DNA from: VXOI01 sp965261945
Lineage (GTDB): Bacteria > Chloroflexota > Dehalococcoidia > Lucifugimonadales > UBA3495
NCBI GenBank assembly: GCA_965261945.1
Contig: CBDHEF010000002.1
Location: 992,001 to 1,056,000 of the forward strand
DNA: 64,000 nucleotides
Direction: 5' to 3'
Shown here: positions 25,636-35,582 of the stretch, in pieces
How positions within the stretch are numbered: the stretch's first letter is position 1
Layout of the letters: each line of letters starts with the position of its first letter
Notes under the pieces: generated by a model
Told to the model about the DNA's origin: nothing
The model's database searches: none
The model's input: the letters and a program-made list of their open reading frames with translations, nothing else
Translations under genes and position numbers: made by a program

Positions 25636-26904
25636 GTGGATGGGATGACTGGACTTCACCGTGTCTACATCACCGGCATCGGCGTAATCAGCCCGCTGGG
25701 GCTGGATTTGCCGTCAACCTGGGAAGGTATAACCCAGGGGCGCTCAGGCGTTGACTTCCTGACGTCCTTCGACACCGAGGGCTTTGATACCCGTTTCGGT
25801 GCAGAGGTAAAGGGGTTCGATCCCGAGAGCTACCTGGACCGCAAGGACGCCCGGCGCATGGACCGTTTCGCCCAGTTCGCTGCGGTGGCCGCGCGTCAGG
25901 CTTGCGAACAGGCCGGCCTCGACCCCCACGGGGAAGACCCCTACCGGGTGGCCGTGGTCATCGGCAGCGGCATCGGCGGCATATCCACTCTTTCCCAGCA
26001 GTTCGCAGTCCTGAGCGACCGGGGCCCCAAGCGGGTCAGTCCATTCCTGATTCCCATGATGCTGGGCGACATGGCTTCGGCCCATGTCTCGATGGTCACC
26101 GGAGCGATGGGGGCGAATTACTGCTTGGTGTCGTCCTGCTCCAGCGGCGCCGACGCCATGGGACAGGCTTGGGAGATGGTGAGGCACGGACGGGAGGACA
26201 TCGTGCTGGCCGGCGGCACCGAGGCGCCGCTGGTGCCGGTGTCGGTGGCCGGATTCAATGCCCTTCGAGCTCTCTCGCGCAGGAACGACAGCCCGGCCGA
26301 GGCCAGCCGCCCCTTCGATATTTCCCGCGACGGGTTTGTCATGGGCGAGGGATCCGCGGTGTTCGTTATGGAGAGCGAGGAGAGCGCCGCCCGGCGCAAC
26401 GTTCAGCCGCTGGCCGAACTTAGGGGCTACGCGGCAACCTCCGACGCCCATCACCTGACCGAGCCGTCCATCACCGGGGAGAGCGCGGCCAACGCCATGC
26501 TGATGGCCCTGGCGGAGGCGGAAATAGACCCATCCGACGTTGGCTACATCAACGCCCACGGGACATCCACTCCCCTGAATGACAAGCACGAGACCAAGGC
26601 CATCAAGATGGCGCTGGGTGAAGGCGCCCAGCAGGTTCCCATCAGTTCCAGCAAGTCCATGACCGGGCACCTGCTGGGCGCAGGCGGCGCACTGGAGGCC
26701 GCCATCTGCATCATGGCGATGCGCGACGGGCTGGTTCCGCCGACCATCAACCTCAACGAACCGGACCCTGAATGCGACCTGAACTACACTCCGAATCAGG
26801 CCCTCAGGCGGGAGATAGACATCGCCATGAGCAACTCCTTTGGGTTTGGCGGGCACAATTCGGTGCTGGTCTTCGCCAAGCCTCGCCCGTTCCACCAGGC
26901 GTGA
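25636..26904 (+). CDS. fabF: Beta-ketoacyl-ACP synthase II (copy 2)
   Basis: Second FabF-type condensing enzyme, 422 residues from GTG 25636 or 419 from ATG 25645 (start undecided). Active-site Cys in VSSCSSGADAM (~168), His in NAHGTSTPLNDKHE (~307) and SKSMTGHLLGAGGALEA (~341), then NSFGFGGHNSVL. It is about as similar to other FabFs as to the copy at 18.7 kb; two FabFs may differ in chain-length preference. Its stop overlaps the GTG start of recJ (GTGA). Confidence 0.94.
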   Translation: MDGMTGLHRVYITGIGVISPLGLDLPSTWEGITQGRSGVDFLTSFDTEGFDTRFGAEVKGFDPESYLDRKDARRMDRFAQFAAVAARQACEQAGLDPHGEDPYRVAVVIGSGIGGISTLSQQFAVLSDRGPKRVSPFLIPMMLGDMASAHVSMVTGAMGANYCLVSSCSSGADAMGQAWEMVRHGREDIVLAGGTEAPLVPVSVAGFNALRALSRRNDSPAEASRPFDISRDGFVMGEGSAVFVMESEESAARRNVQPLAELRGYAATSDAHHLTEPSITGESAANAMLMALAEAEIDPSDVGYINAHGTSTPLNDKHETKAIKMALGEGAQQVPISSSKSMTGHLLGAGGALEAAICIMAMRDGLVPPTINLNEPDPECDLNYTPNQALRREIDIAMSNSFGFGGHNSVLVFAKPRPFHQA

Positions 26905-28619
26905 GCGCTTCGGGCGCTACGCCCCGGTGGGCCTTCCCGCCACCAGCTGATGTCTCTGGCCTGCCCTCGGACGTGCCTGCCCCTGTGGCCCGGATACTGG
27001 CCGCCAGGGGCATTGATACGACAGGAAAGCTGTCCCTCTTCCTCAGTCCGTCTCACCTGCCCTACGATCCCCGTCGGCTGCCGGGCATGGCCGCGGCGGT
27101 GCAACGGTTGCGCCATGCCGTCAACAACGCCGAGTGCGTCGGCGTGTTCGGAGATTTCGACGTGGACGGCATTACGGGAACGGCCATAATGTGCGAGGGG
27201 CTGGAATCGCTGGGCGCCCATCCAATCCCGTACCTGCCACAGCGCAGCAGCGAAGGGCATGGCCTCTCCAGAGGCGCGATAGACTCACTCATAGACTCCG
27301 GGGCCACTCTAATAGTAACCGTCGACTGCGGGATAACCGACGCGCCGGAGGTTGCCTACGCCGCGAGCCGGGGCGCGGAAGCCATAATTACCGACCACCA
27401 TATCCCGCCCGACGGCCTCCCCCAGGCCGTGTCCTGCGTCAACGCCAAGCTGCACGGCAGCGAGTACCCCTTTACTGAACTGTGCGGGGCAGCCCTCGCG
27501 TTCAAGGTGATTCACGGGCTGCACCAGTCGTGGGGAGTGCCCTCCGACCCGGCGCTGCTGGAATTGGCGGCCCTGGGCAGCGTCGCCGACTTGGTGCCGC
27601 TGGTTGACGAGAACCGTTACCTGGTTCAGGAGGGCTTGAAGCGCCTGAAACAAACCCGGCGACCGGGCCTGCTGGCGCTGTACGAAGTTGCCCGTCTCTC
27701 TCCCGATGACATCGACTCCGAGAGGATTTCCTTCCAGATTGCGCCCCGGCTGAACGCGGCAGGACGGATGGGGGACGCAGCCGACAGCTTCCGCCTTCTG
27801 ACAACCCGGTCACATGACGAAGCCGAAGAGCTGGCCGAGAAGCTGGAGCAGATGAACCAGCAGCGACGTCAGGCCACAGAAGCAGCGGCGGCACTGGTCA
27901 TCGAGAGAGTAGAGGCGATGCCCGTCCTCCCCTCGATGCTGGTGGTGGCCGACGAGTCCATACCGCAGGGAGTGGCCGGGCTGGCGGCGTCCCGGCTGGC
28001 CGAGACCTACCGCCGTCCGGCTGCAGTGTTGTCGGTCAACGGCAGCCAGTGGGTGGCGTCGGCGCGGAGCATCCCGGAGTTCAATCTGGTTGAAGCCATC
28101 GCCGATTCATCATCCCTGTTGGTGCGTTACGGCGGCCACGCCCAGGCGGCGGGCTTCACAGTGTCCACCGACCGCATTGACGAGGTCTCGCAACGGCTCA
28201 ACGCCTACGCCGCCAAAAAGCTGGAGTCCCTGGACCTTTTGCCCGCGCTGGAAATAGACGCTGAGGTAAGGCTCCAGGAGCTTACGGCAGACGTCTATGA
28301 CTGGCTGCGCAGTCTGGAGCCTTTCGGCAAGGGAAACCGCCGCCCGCTGTTTGCGTCGCTCAACGTGGCCGCCCTGGAAGCGCGGTTCATGGGGAACAAT
28401 CAGCAGCATTTGCGGCTTCGCGTGGAGCAGGACGGGCAGGAAATGACCGCCTTGGCCTTCAATCAGGCTGCGGACTGGCGCGCCATCGTTAAGCCGGGAG
28501 GCGCGCCACGGCTGGACCTGGCCTACGCGCTCATGCTGGACTCTTGGCACAACAAGCCGACGCTGGCCCTGCGCGTGTCGAAGCTCCGCGCCTCCGAAGA
28601 GCAGGAACGCCTGATTTAG
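26901..28619 (+). CDS. recJ: Single-stranded-DNA-specific exonuclease RecJ
   Basis: 5'-3' exonuclease of the DHH superfamily acting in recombination and repair, ~572 residues. Motif I GDFDVDGITGTA (~75-86), VDCGITD (~136-142), motif III ITDHHIPPDG (~156-165), the DHHA1 region with GGHAQAAGFTV (~410), and the C-terminal OB-like domain. The frame is open into fabF, but the GTG at 26901, which overlaps the fabF stop by four bases, gives the normal N-terminus and implies translational coupling. Confidence 0.95.
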   Translation: MSASGATPRWAFPPPADVSGLPSDVPAPVARILAARGIDTTGKLSLFLSPSHLPYDPRRLPGMAAAVQRLRHAVNNAECVGVFGDFDVDGITGTAIMCEGLESLGAHPIPYLPQRSSEGHGLSRGAIDSLIDSGATLIVTVDCGITDAPEVAYAASRGAEAIITDHHIPPDGLPQAVSCVNAKLHGSEYPFTELCGAALAFKVIHGLHQSWGVPSDPALLELAALGSVADLVPLVDENRYLVQEGLKRLKQTRRPGLLALYEVARLSPDDIDSERISFQIAPRLNAAGRMGDAADSFRLLTTRSHDEAEELAEKLEQMNQQRRQATEAAAALVIERVEAMPVLPSMLVVADESIPQGVAGLAASRLAETYRRPAAVLSVNGSQWVASARSIPEFNLVEAIADSSSLLVRYGGHAQAAGFTVSTDRIDEVSQRLNAYAAKKLESLDLLPALEIDAEVRLQELTADVYDWLRSLEPFGKGNRRPLFASLNVAALEARFMGNNQQHLRLRVEQDGQEMTALAFNQAADWRAIVKPGGAPRLDLAYALMLDSWHNKPTLALRVSKLRASEEQERLI

Positions 28620-28630
28620 CCTCGCCGCCT

Positions 28631-29542
28631 TTAGGCTCTCTGCGCGCTGCGGCGGCGGCCGGCCCGATTCCCCCCCGGCGGGCGCACCACCTGAGCCTTC
28701 CAGACCAACAACGGCACCGTAATGATAATCACGATGAGCGCGACTATCTGAGCCTCGTTCAGCCCGCCGAAGTAGACGTTGTATTCCTCCCGCAGGAAGC
28801 TGATGAAAAAGCGCCCGATGGAGTAGGTCGCCGCGTAGAGCGCGAAGAACATCCCGTTGGGGCGCAGCCTCTTGCGGAGCGGCCACAGCGCAGCCAGCAA
28901 CACAATGTCGAAGAGCAGTTCGTAGGCCACCGCCGGATGAGTCGCCGGCCGCCCGATGCCGGGGCTGTCGGGATGAGTGTAGACGAATCCCCAAGGCAGA
29001 CTGGTCACTGTGGAAAAATGCTCGCCGTTGATTATGTCGCCTATCCGCCCGATGGCCATGGCCAGCAGCAGCGCCGGTGCGGTGATGTCGGCCAGGTGGC
29101 CTATTTTTGGCAAGTCGGCCCTGTTGGGTTGCCCGAATACCGGCGAGAACGGTTTCCACAGGGCCAGGAACCAACCGGAGTTGCGAATCAACAGGTAGAG
29201 TGACCCGCCGGCAAATCCCCCGGAGATGGCGCCAAATATGGCGATGCCACCCTTCCAGACCTGAAAGATGCTGACGAAATCGTGCTGATAGACCTCGTCC
29301 CAGAAGTCTATGACGTGCAGCGCCCGCGCCCCTACAACGCCGCCAATGATGGCCCACATAGCGGCGGAATACAGCACGTCCGCCACCATGCCTTCTCGCG
29401 TGCCCCATCGCACCACCAAGAACACCGCCGTGGCCACGGCAACGAAGGTGAAGACCCCGTGCCACGACAGGATTACCCCCCCGGCGTTGACCAAGTTGGG
29501 GTTCATGCCGATGGCAATGCTGGACAGGAAATCCACGCCCAT
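28631..29542 (-). CDS. lgt: Prolipoprotein diacylglyceryl transferase
   Basis: Integral membrane enzyme that transfers diacylglycerol from phosphatidylglycerol to the lipobox cysteine of prolipoproteins. 303 residues with about seven hydrophobic segments. The Lgt signature is present as AIGRIGDIINGEHFS (~152-166; the usual form is GRxGNFxNxE, here with Asp for Asn), with the HGVFTF motif near the N-terminus and SIGRFFISFLREE (~245-257). ATG with AAGGAACG upstream. Its presence implies that lipoproteins are made. Confidence 0.94.
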   Translation of the reverse strand: MGVDFLSSIAIGMNPNLVNAGGVILSWHGVFTFVAVATAVFLVVRWGTREGMVADVLYSAAMWAIIGGVVGARALHVIDFWDEVYQHDFVSIFQVWKGGIAIFGAISGGFAGGSLYLLIRNSGWFLALWKPFSPVFGQPNRADLPKIGHLADITAPALLLAMAIGRIGDIINGEHFSTVTSLPWGFVYTHPDSPGIGRPATHPAVAYELLFDIVLLAALWPLRKRLRPNGMFFALYAATYSIGRFFISFLREEYNVYFGGLNEAQIVALIVIIITVPLLVWKAQVVRPPGGNRAGRRRSAQRA

Positions 29543-29598
29543 TTATTCGTTCCTTATCCTATCCGTCATTCCACCCCCGCCCCAAGGTGTCTTGATTG

Positions 29599-29630
29599 TT
29601 CCCTCTCCCTTCTGCAAGAGGGAGTTTTCC
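29599..29630. repeat. CT-rich palindromic interspersed repeat between lgt and ispE
   Basis: CCCTCTCCCTTCTGCAAGAG followed by GGAG: an imperfect hairpin of the CCCTCTCCC family in the gap between two same-strand genes. Confidence 0.55.
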
Positions 29631-29644
29631 ACGAAAGCGACTTT

Positions 29645-30508
29645 TCACGGGGCAACCCCGCCAACGGTCGTAACAAGGTATACCCCTGCGCCCATGGGCT
29701 GCAAGGCTTCCGCCACTGCCCGGTGGTCCGTTTCGCCGGAAGGAATGGCGAACATGGCGGGGCCCGCCCCGCAGAGGTACAGTTCCGGGCCGCCGCGTTC
29801 CAGCACGGTTCGCCGCATTTGGGCCAGCTCTGGAAACTCCCACTCGGCTATACCCTGAAATACGTTGTAGACGCAGCCGCGGATGGATTCGGGCACGAAC
29901 TGCCCGCCCATCAGCAGTTGCGCCAGCAGTCGCGTGACACCTCCGTCGCTGTAATTGGCCGGCGTCAGGCGGGAGTACATCCGCCGTGTCTTGTCGCTGA
30001 TGGCTATGTCCGGGAATACCAGGGTCAGGTTGAACGGCGGCAGGGGCGGCAGGGGAGACACCAGCTCCCCGCGTCCTTCCGCCAAGGCAGTGCCGCCCCA
30101 TAGGAAGAAGGACACGTCGGAGCCGACCCCGGAGGCAATTGCCGCCAGTTCATCGTCAGTTGCGGAAAGCTCCCAGAGTGCGTTGAGAGCGCGCAGGGCG
30201 GATGCAGCGTCGCTGCTGCCGCCGCCAAGGCCCATAGCTATGGGAATCCGCTTCTCCAGCCGTATCCGCGCCCGGGGTTGAATTCCCCGTATGCTGGCAA
30301 GAGCGTTTGCCGCCTTCCAGACCAGGTTGGCCTCTCCCGATAAGTCCGGGCTGTCACATTCCACTTGCAGTGAGGGCCAATGCTCCACAAACAGCCGGTC
30401 GGTCAGTCCAACGGTCTGCATGACCGTCTTGACCTCGTGGTAGCCGTCGCTCCGCTTGCCCAGCACCTCAAAGGTCAGGTTCAGCTTGGCGTAGGCGTCA
30501 ATCTGCAC
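29645..30508 (-). CDS. ispE: 4-diphosphocytidyl-2-C-methyl-D-erythritol kinase
   Basis: GHMP kinase of the non-mevalonate isoprenoid pathway, ~287 residues. N-terminal AYAKLNLTFEVLGKRSDGYHEVKTVMQTV, the ATP-binding PIAMGLGGGSSDAASALRALN (~88-108), and the C-terminal YLCGAGPAMFAI. The GTG at 30508 overlaps the end of ksgA by 11 bp; the frame is open further upstream into ksgA, but that part is not conserved. The ksgA-ispE pair is a common bacterial arrangement. Confidence 0.94.
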   Translation of the reverse strand: MQIDAYAKLNLTFEVLGKRSDGYHEVKTVMQTVGLTDRLFVEHWPSLQVECDSPDLSGEANLVWKAANALASIRGIQPRARIRLEKRIPIAMGLGGGSSDAASALRALNALWELSATDDELAAIASGVGSDVSFFLWGGTALAEGRGELVSPLPPLPPFNLTLVFPDIAISDKTRRMYSRLTPANYSDGGVTRLLAQLLMGGQFVPESIRGCVYNVFQGIAEWEFPELAQMRRTVLERGGPELYLCGAGPAMFAIPSGETDHRAVAEALQPMGAGVYLVTTVGGVAP

Positions 30509-31367
30509 GGCGGTACATCCCCTGCCCGGTTTCCTGCCAAGACGCGAGGACAGCGCCCCATTCCTCAAGGTTCAACGTGGCCGGCCTTCGCCGCCCGTCA
30601 ATCCCGGCACACTCCAGTATAGCCGCCCCCGTTACCGGCTCTATTCCCAGACCGTGGCTCAGGGAATTGTGGATCTGCTTGCGGGGTGCGGAGAACCCGG
30701 CCCGGACGACTTCGAAAAACACATCCCGATTGGCATAATCCACCGACGGAGTTTCCCGAACATCCAGCCGAACTACCGCCGAGCGCACCTTGGGCTGCGG
30801 GCGGAAGGCAGAGGGCGGCACGGAGCAGATCATGCGGGCATCGGCGTAGCATTGGGTGGCGACCGACAGCAGGCTCATGTCGCCAGGGGAGGCCGTCATG
30901 CTTTCGGCGACTTCCTTCTGCACCATCACCAGGATCATCGAGGGCGGCGGTACCGACTCCAGCACTCTTCGAACGATGGGATTGGCGGCATAGTAAGGCA
31001 GATTCCCAACAACCTTGTATCGTACCGGCGTTCCCCCGGAGGGAGGGGACAGCGGGGCGGGAGGGGACACCAAGGCGGGCAAATCGGCGTCCCGGGCGTC
31101 GGCCAATATGCAACGCAGGTTGGAGGGATAGTCGAGGCGCGCCGGGAGCTCTTCACACAACCGGCTGTCCAGTTCCAGGGCCACCACCAGACCCGCCTCC
31201 TGAACCAGCCGACGGGTGAGAACGCCGCGACCCGGCCCAATCTCCACCACAGTATCAACGGAGGACAGCTCAGCGGCGCCGACGATGCGGCTGACCACAC
31301 TGGAATCGCTGAGAAAATACTGTCCCAGCGATTTGCGCGGCCCTGACCTGCGGGCGGAGGCGGTCAC
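30498..31367 (-). CDS. ksgA: 16S rRNA dimethyladenosine transferase (RsmA/KsgA)
   Basis: SAM-dependent enzyme dimethylating two adjacent adenines near the 3' end of 16S rRNA. ~289 residues. N-terminal RRSGPRKSLGQYFLSDSSVV, SAM motif VEIGPGRGVLTRRL (~42-55), motif IV NLPYYAANPIVRR (~122), and the C-terminal FSAPRKQIHNSL. The GTG at 31367 is preferred, because longer versions run into the SRP RNA gene. Odd feature: residues SPPAPLSPPSGGTP just before RYKVVGNLPYY come from a CT/GA-rich interspersed repeat (31030-31068). Confidence 0.93.
   Translation of the reverse strand: MTASARRSGPRKSLGQYFLSDSSVVSRIVGAAELSSVDTVVEIGPGRGVLTRRLVQEAGLVVALELDSRLCEELPARLDYPSNLRCILADARDADLPALVSPPAPLSPPSGGTPVRYKVVGNLPYYAANPIVRRVLESVPPPSMILVMVQKEVAESMTASPGDMSLLSVATQCYADARMICSVPPSAFRPQPKVRSAVVRLDVRETPSVDYANRDVFFEVVRAGFSAPRKQIHNSLSHGLGIEPVTGAAILECAGIDGRRRPATLNLEEWGAVLASWQETGQGMYRRAD
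31030..31068. repeat. CT-rich interspersed repeat inside ksgA
   Basis: GTTCCCCCGGAGGGAGGGGA followed by CAGCGGGGCGGGAGGGGAC. It adds a Pro/Ser-rich loop of about 14 residues before the conserved NLPYY motif without breaking the frame. Confidence 0.55.
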
Positions 31368-31409
31368 GGCAGGCGGCCTGCGACGTGGAATGAAATCGGA
31401 TTGAGCATA

Positions 31410-31683
31410 AAGAGACCGCGCACCTCCGGTCGACACTGACAAATGAGCATGTCACGGCGGACGACTCAGGCCAGGCGCTCCCACGGCGCTCGCAGGAACC
31501 TGCTTACCGTTGCTTCCTCTCGGACCTGGCGGGGTTCACAAGTCTGCGCCGCGTGGGACCCAACCCTCAACGACCTCCGACCGCAATATAGGCCCACCGG
31601 GCAGGCCTCTGGGAGGAATTCAACCCCGCTGTAGCGGATTGCGGGTGCAGGGCACCGCTAGCTCCCCATCTAGTGCGGCCTCT
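31410..31683 (-). ncRNA. ffs: Signal recognition particle RNA, large bacterial type with Alu domain
   Basis: About 274 nt on the minus strand, close in size and sequence to the 271-nt B. subtilis scRNA. Reading 5' to 3' on the minus strand: GCACTAGATGGGGAGCTAGC then GGTGCCCTGCACCCGCAATC (Alu domain), GGGTTGGGTCCCACGC opening helix 5, and the conserved SRP54-binding apex GCCAGGTCCGAGAGGAAGCA, with a GAGA tetraloop at 31518-31521. TCCCAC/GTGGGA flanking pairs close helix 5, and the 3' end GTGCGCGGTCTCTTT pairs with the 5' GAGAGGCCGCAC. A promoter with perfect TTGACA ends just where the RNA should begin. ksgA lies directly downstream on the same strand. No protein gene is expected in this stretch. 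Confidence 0.93.
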
Positions 31684-31688
31684 CTTTC

Positions 31689-31717
31689 ATAGTAGGTTCA
31701 GCCGCCCCCCCTGTCAA
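31689..31717 (-). promoter_or_regulatory. Strong sigma70-like promoter for the SRP RNA
   Basis: Minus strand: perfect -35 TTGACA (31717-31712), 17-bp spacer, -10 TACTAT (31694-31689). The predicted start, about 7 bases downstream, coincides with the 5' end of the folded SRP RNA. Confidence 0.8.
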
Positions 31718-31754
31718 TTCGCCTGAGCGAGCTGACGTGGGAACCCCCACCGCA

Positions 31755-31783
31755 TTGTTGGCAGGGAATCGCGGTGCTAGACT
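31755..31783 (+). promoter_or_regulatory. Candidate promoter for galU
   Basis: TTGTTG, 17-bp spacer, TAGACT; three and four of six consensus matches. It lies 30 bp before the galU start and faces away from the SRP RNA promoter. Confidence 0.4.
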
Positions 31784-31812
31784 ATGGAAGCCGAATCTAT
31801 TGGTGGTTGATT

Positions 31813-32718
31813 ATGCCCGTCAAGAAAGCCGTTATCCCCGCCGCCGGTTTGGGAACCCGCTTCCTGCCGGTGACCAAGTCGGTACCCAAGGAACTACTTC
31901 CCATCCTCGACCGGCCCATGCTCCAGTACGTGGTGGAAGAGGCAGCCGAGGGCGGTGTCGAAGAGGTGATCATAGTCACCGCTCCCGGCAAAGAGGGTAT
32001 AGCGTCCTACTTCCAGCCCTCCCCGGCGCTGGAGCGCAGGCTGTCCGAGAGCGGCGCGCAGGACCTGCTGGACAAGGTATTGCAGGCGTCTCGGGTGGCC
32101 AAGGTGTCCTTCGTAATCCAGGAAAAGGCGCTGGGGCTGGGCCACGCGGTATTAACGGCCCGGGACGCCGTCGGGGACGAGCCTTTCGTGGTCATCCTGC
32201 CCGACGACATCGTGCATCACACACCGGGCGTCGTGGCGCAGATGGCGGCAATCTACGATCGCACTCTTACGGGAGTGGTGGCGGTGGAACCAATGCCGTG
32301 GGAAACTGTCCACAACTACGGAATCGTAGACGCCGTCCCCGTCGACCACCCTGAGCTTTCCGAAGGCGACGGCTTGCACCAGGTGCGCGGCCTGGTGGAA
32401 AAGCCGCCGCGGGAGGAGGCCCCTTCAAACCTCTCCATCGTGGGGCGCTACATCCTGCCGCCAAAGATTTTCGACTGCCTGGAACGCACCCCGCCAGGCG
32501 CCAAGGGCGAGATTCAACTTACCGACGGGATGCTGCTGCTGCTGGAAAGCGCCAATCTCTACGCCTACGAGTTCCGGGGCATACGCTACGATGGCGGCAC
32601 CCCCATGGGCCTGCTCCGCGCCTCGCTGGAGTACGCTCTGCGTCGCGATGACACCCGCGACGCTGTCCGAGAGATGCTGCGCAGCATCGACCTCGGCCAA
32701 TCACCGACAGGGAAGTAA
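31813..32718 (+). CDS. galU: UTP--glucose-1-phosphate uridylyltransferase
   Basis: Makes UDP-glucose from UTP and glucose 1-phosphate for glycan synthesis. ~301 residues. N-terminal nucleotide-binding motif VIPAAGLGTRFLPVTKSVPKELLPILDRPMLQYVVEEA (~6-43), FVIQEKALGLGHAVLTA (~102-118), ILPDDI, GLVEKP, and AKGEIQLTDGM (~236-246). ATG 31813 gives the standard N-terminus. Odd feature: VDHPELSEGDG (~178-188) is encoded by a copy of the interspersed repeat, in frame. Confidence 0.95.
   Translation: MPVKKAVIPAAGLGTRFLPVTKSVPKELLPILDRPMLQYVVEEAAEGGVEEVIIVTAPGKEGIASYFQPSPALERRLSESGAQDLLDKVLQASRVAKVSFVIQEKALGLGHAVLTARDAVGDEPFVVILPDDIVHHTPGVVAQMAAIYDRTLTGVVAVEPMPWETVHNYGIVDAVPVDHPELSEGDGLHQVRGLVEKPPREEAPSNLSIVGRYILPPKIFDCLERTPPGAKGEIQLTDGMLLLLESANLYAYEFRGIRYDGGTPMGLLRASLEYALRRDDTRDAVREMLRSIDLGQSPTGK
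32347..32368 (-). repeat. Interspersed repeat copy inside galU
   Basis: CACCCTGAGCTTTCCGAAGG is the reverse orientation of the CCTTCGACAAACTCAGG family; it encodes HPELSEG in frame, almost the same peptide as HPELAEG in the DUF255 protein. Confidence 0.7.
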
Positions 32719-32722
32719 GAAC

Positions 32723-33208
32723 TTGACCAGCATCCAAAGTCAGCGAGAGAACGCGGATTCCCTACGTTCCGCCCTTCTGCAACTCCTGGACGGCATGAAC
32801 TACTGCCTGGACTGGAAACCGGAAGAATCGGACTGGTCGGCGCGGGAGATCGTGTACCACCTCATCGACACCCCGCCTGGCGGCATGGCGTCGGTGGTTA
32901 AGGGCATGGTCTCGGGCGAGATCACCGATTACGAGATATGGTCCGACCGCACCAACGTCACCGAAGCGCGGGCAACGCTGGACATGGCCGAAGTAGAGGC
33001 AGACATCGATGCTTTCTTCGATGTAATCAGCAAGGCGCTGGCGGCCGCCACCGACGACGACCTACAGGGCCGCAGGGCGCTGATGCACCAGCGCACCCGA
33101 GGGCAGGACGAGGAGAGGACGCTGGAAACGGCGCTGGTGGGCTTGGATCGCCACTGGCGAGCGCACCTGGAGCAGTTGGGTGAGTTGCGGTCTGCGCTGG
33201 GGTTTTAG
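32723..33208 (+). CDS. DinB-like four-helix protein
   Basis: 161 residues predicted to form the DinB/YfiT-like four-helix bundle: LRSALLQLLDGMNYCLDWKPEESDWSAREIVYHLIDTPPGGM (~13-54) is typical of the first two helices, with the His of YHLID a likely metal ligand, and LVGLDRHWRAHLEQLGELR at the end supplies a further His. Such proteins bind a metal and often act as thiol-dependent transferases, but the substrate is unknown. TTG start four bases after the galU stop with GGGAAG upstream, hence probably co-transcribed with galU. Confidence 0.7.
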   Translation: MTSIQSQRENADSLRSALLQLLDGMNYCLDWKPEESDWSAREIVYHLIDTPPGGMASVVKGMVSGEITDYEIWSDRTNVTEARATLDMAEVEADIDAFFDVISKALAAATDDDLQGRRALMHQRTRGQDEERTLETALVGLDRHWRAHLEQLGELRSALGF

Positions 33209-33663
33209 GGGCAGGAAGGGTTCTGTATCATCCGGCATAACATTCGCCGGCATATCCGGTTACCACTTGGGAAAGCCTCTAATCGGTTGAAAGTCATACA
33301 ATTCTTGGCTGGCAGGCTTTTCCCGGATATGGTCGGATCGAAGGGCAGTGTCCATAGAAAAAATTCGCTCTCCGCTATGCAGGCAAACTTCGTCCGGCGC
33401 CGTTACAATGGCCACATTTGCGCCGCCGCGCATGAGTCCCGCCACCTTTCTTCCCATGCCCGCGCGAGGGGCATTCAAGAAGCGCCAATATCCTTTGGCC
33501 TTATGGTGCGCCAGCCAACCCAACGGTCAGGGTCATGTCGATGCAAGGAAGTTGACATGGACACCCGGTGCATCCCTGTTAGCATGAGTTTTGACCCGAA
33601 TGCGATTGTCGCGAATGCTGTCTCGAATCTCTTCGATGTCCAACTCATTAAGACTTCAGGGCA
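33209..33663. other. Long gap with a possible decayed gene
   Basis: No intact gene. On the minus strand one frame reads LNELDIEEIRDSIRDNRIRV near 33650, then two stop codons at about 33530, then LGWLAHHKAKGYWRFLNAP to RGFPKW (33523-33260). The composition looks protein-like, so this may be a remnant of a ~130-residue gene, but I recognise no family. Confidence 0.3.
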
Positions 33664-35493
<1,830 letters not shown>

Positions 35494-35582
35494 ACGCTCC
35501 AATGGTAACACGCCATAGGGGTAATTTGGAGTTCTCAAGCGCGAAAATATGCGACCCAGGGGCACGAACCGGGCTGTTACAG

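Noticed and set aside
26772..26900. Extended RecJ N-terminus inside fabF
   Set aside because: The sequence is an alternative frame of fabF. GTG at 26901 gives the expected RecJ length and a normal 4-bp overlap.
31368..31442. Longer KsgA N-terminus
   Set aside because: It runs into the SRP RNA 3' end and has only a TTG start without homology to KsgA.
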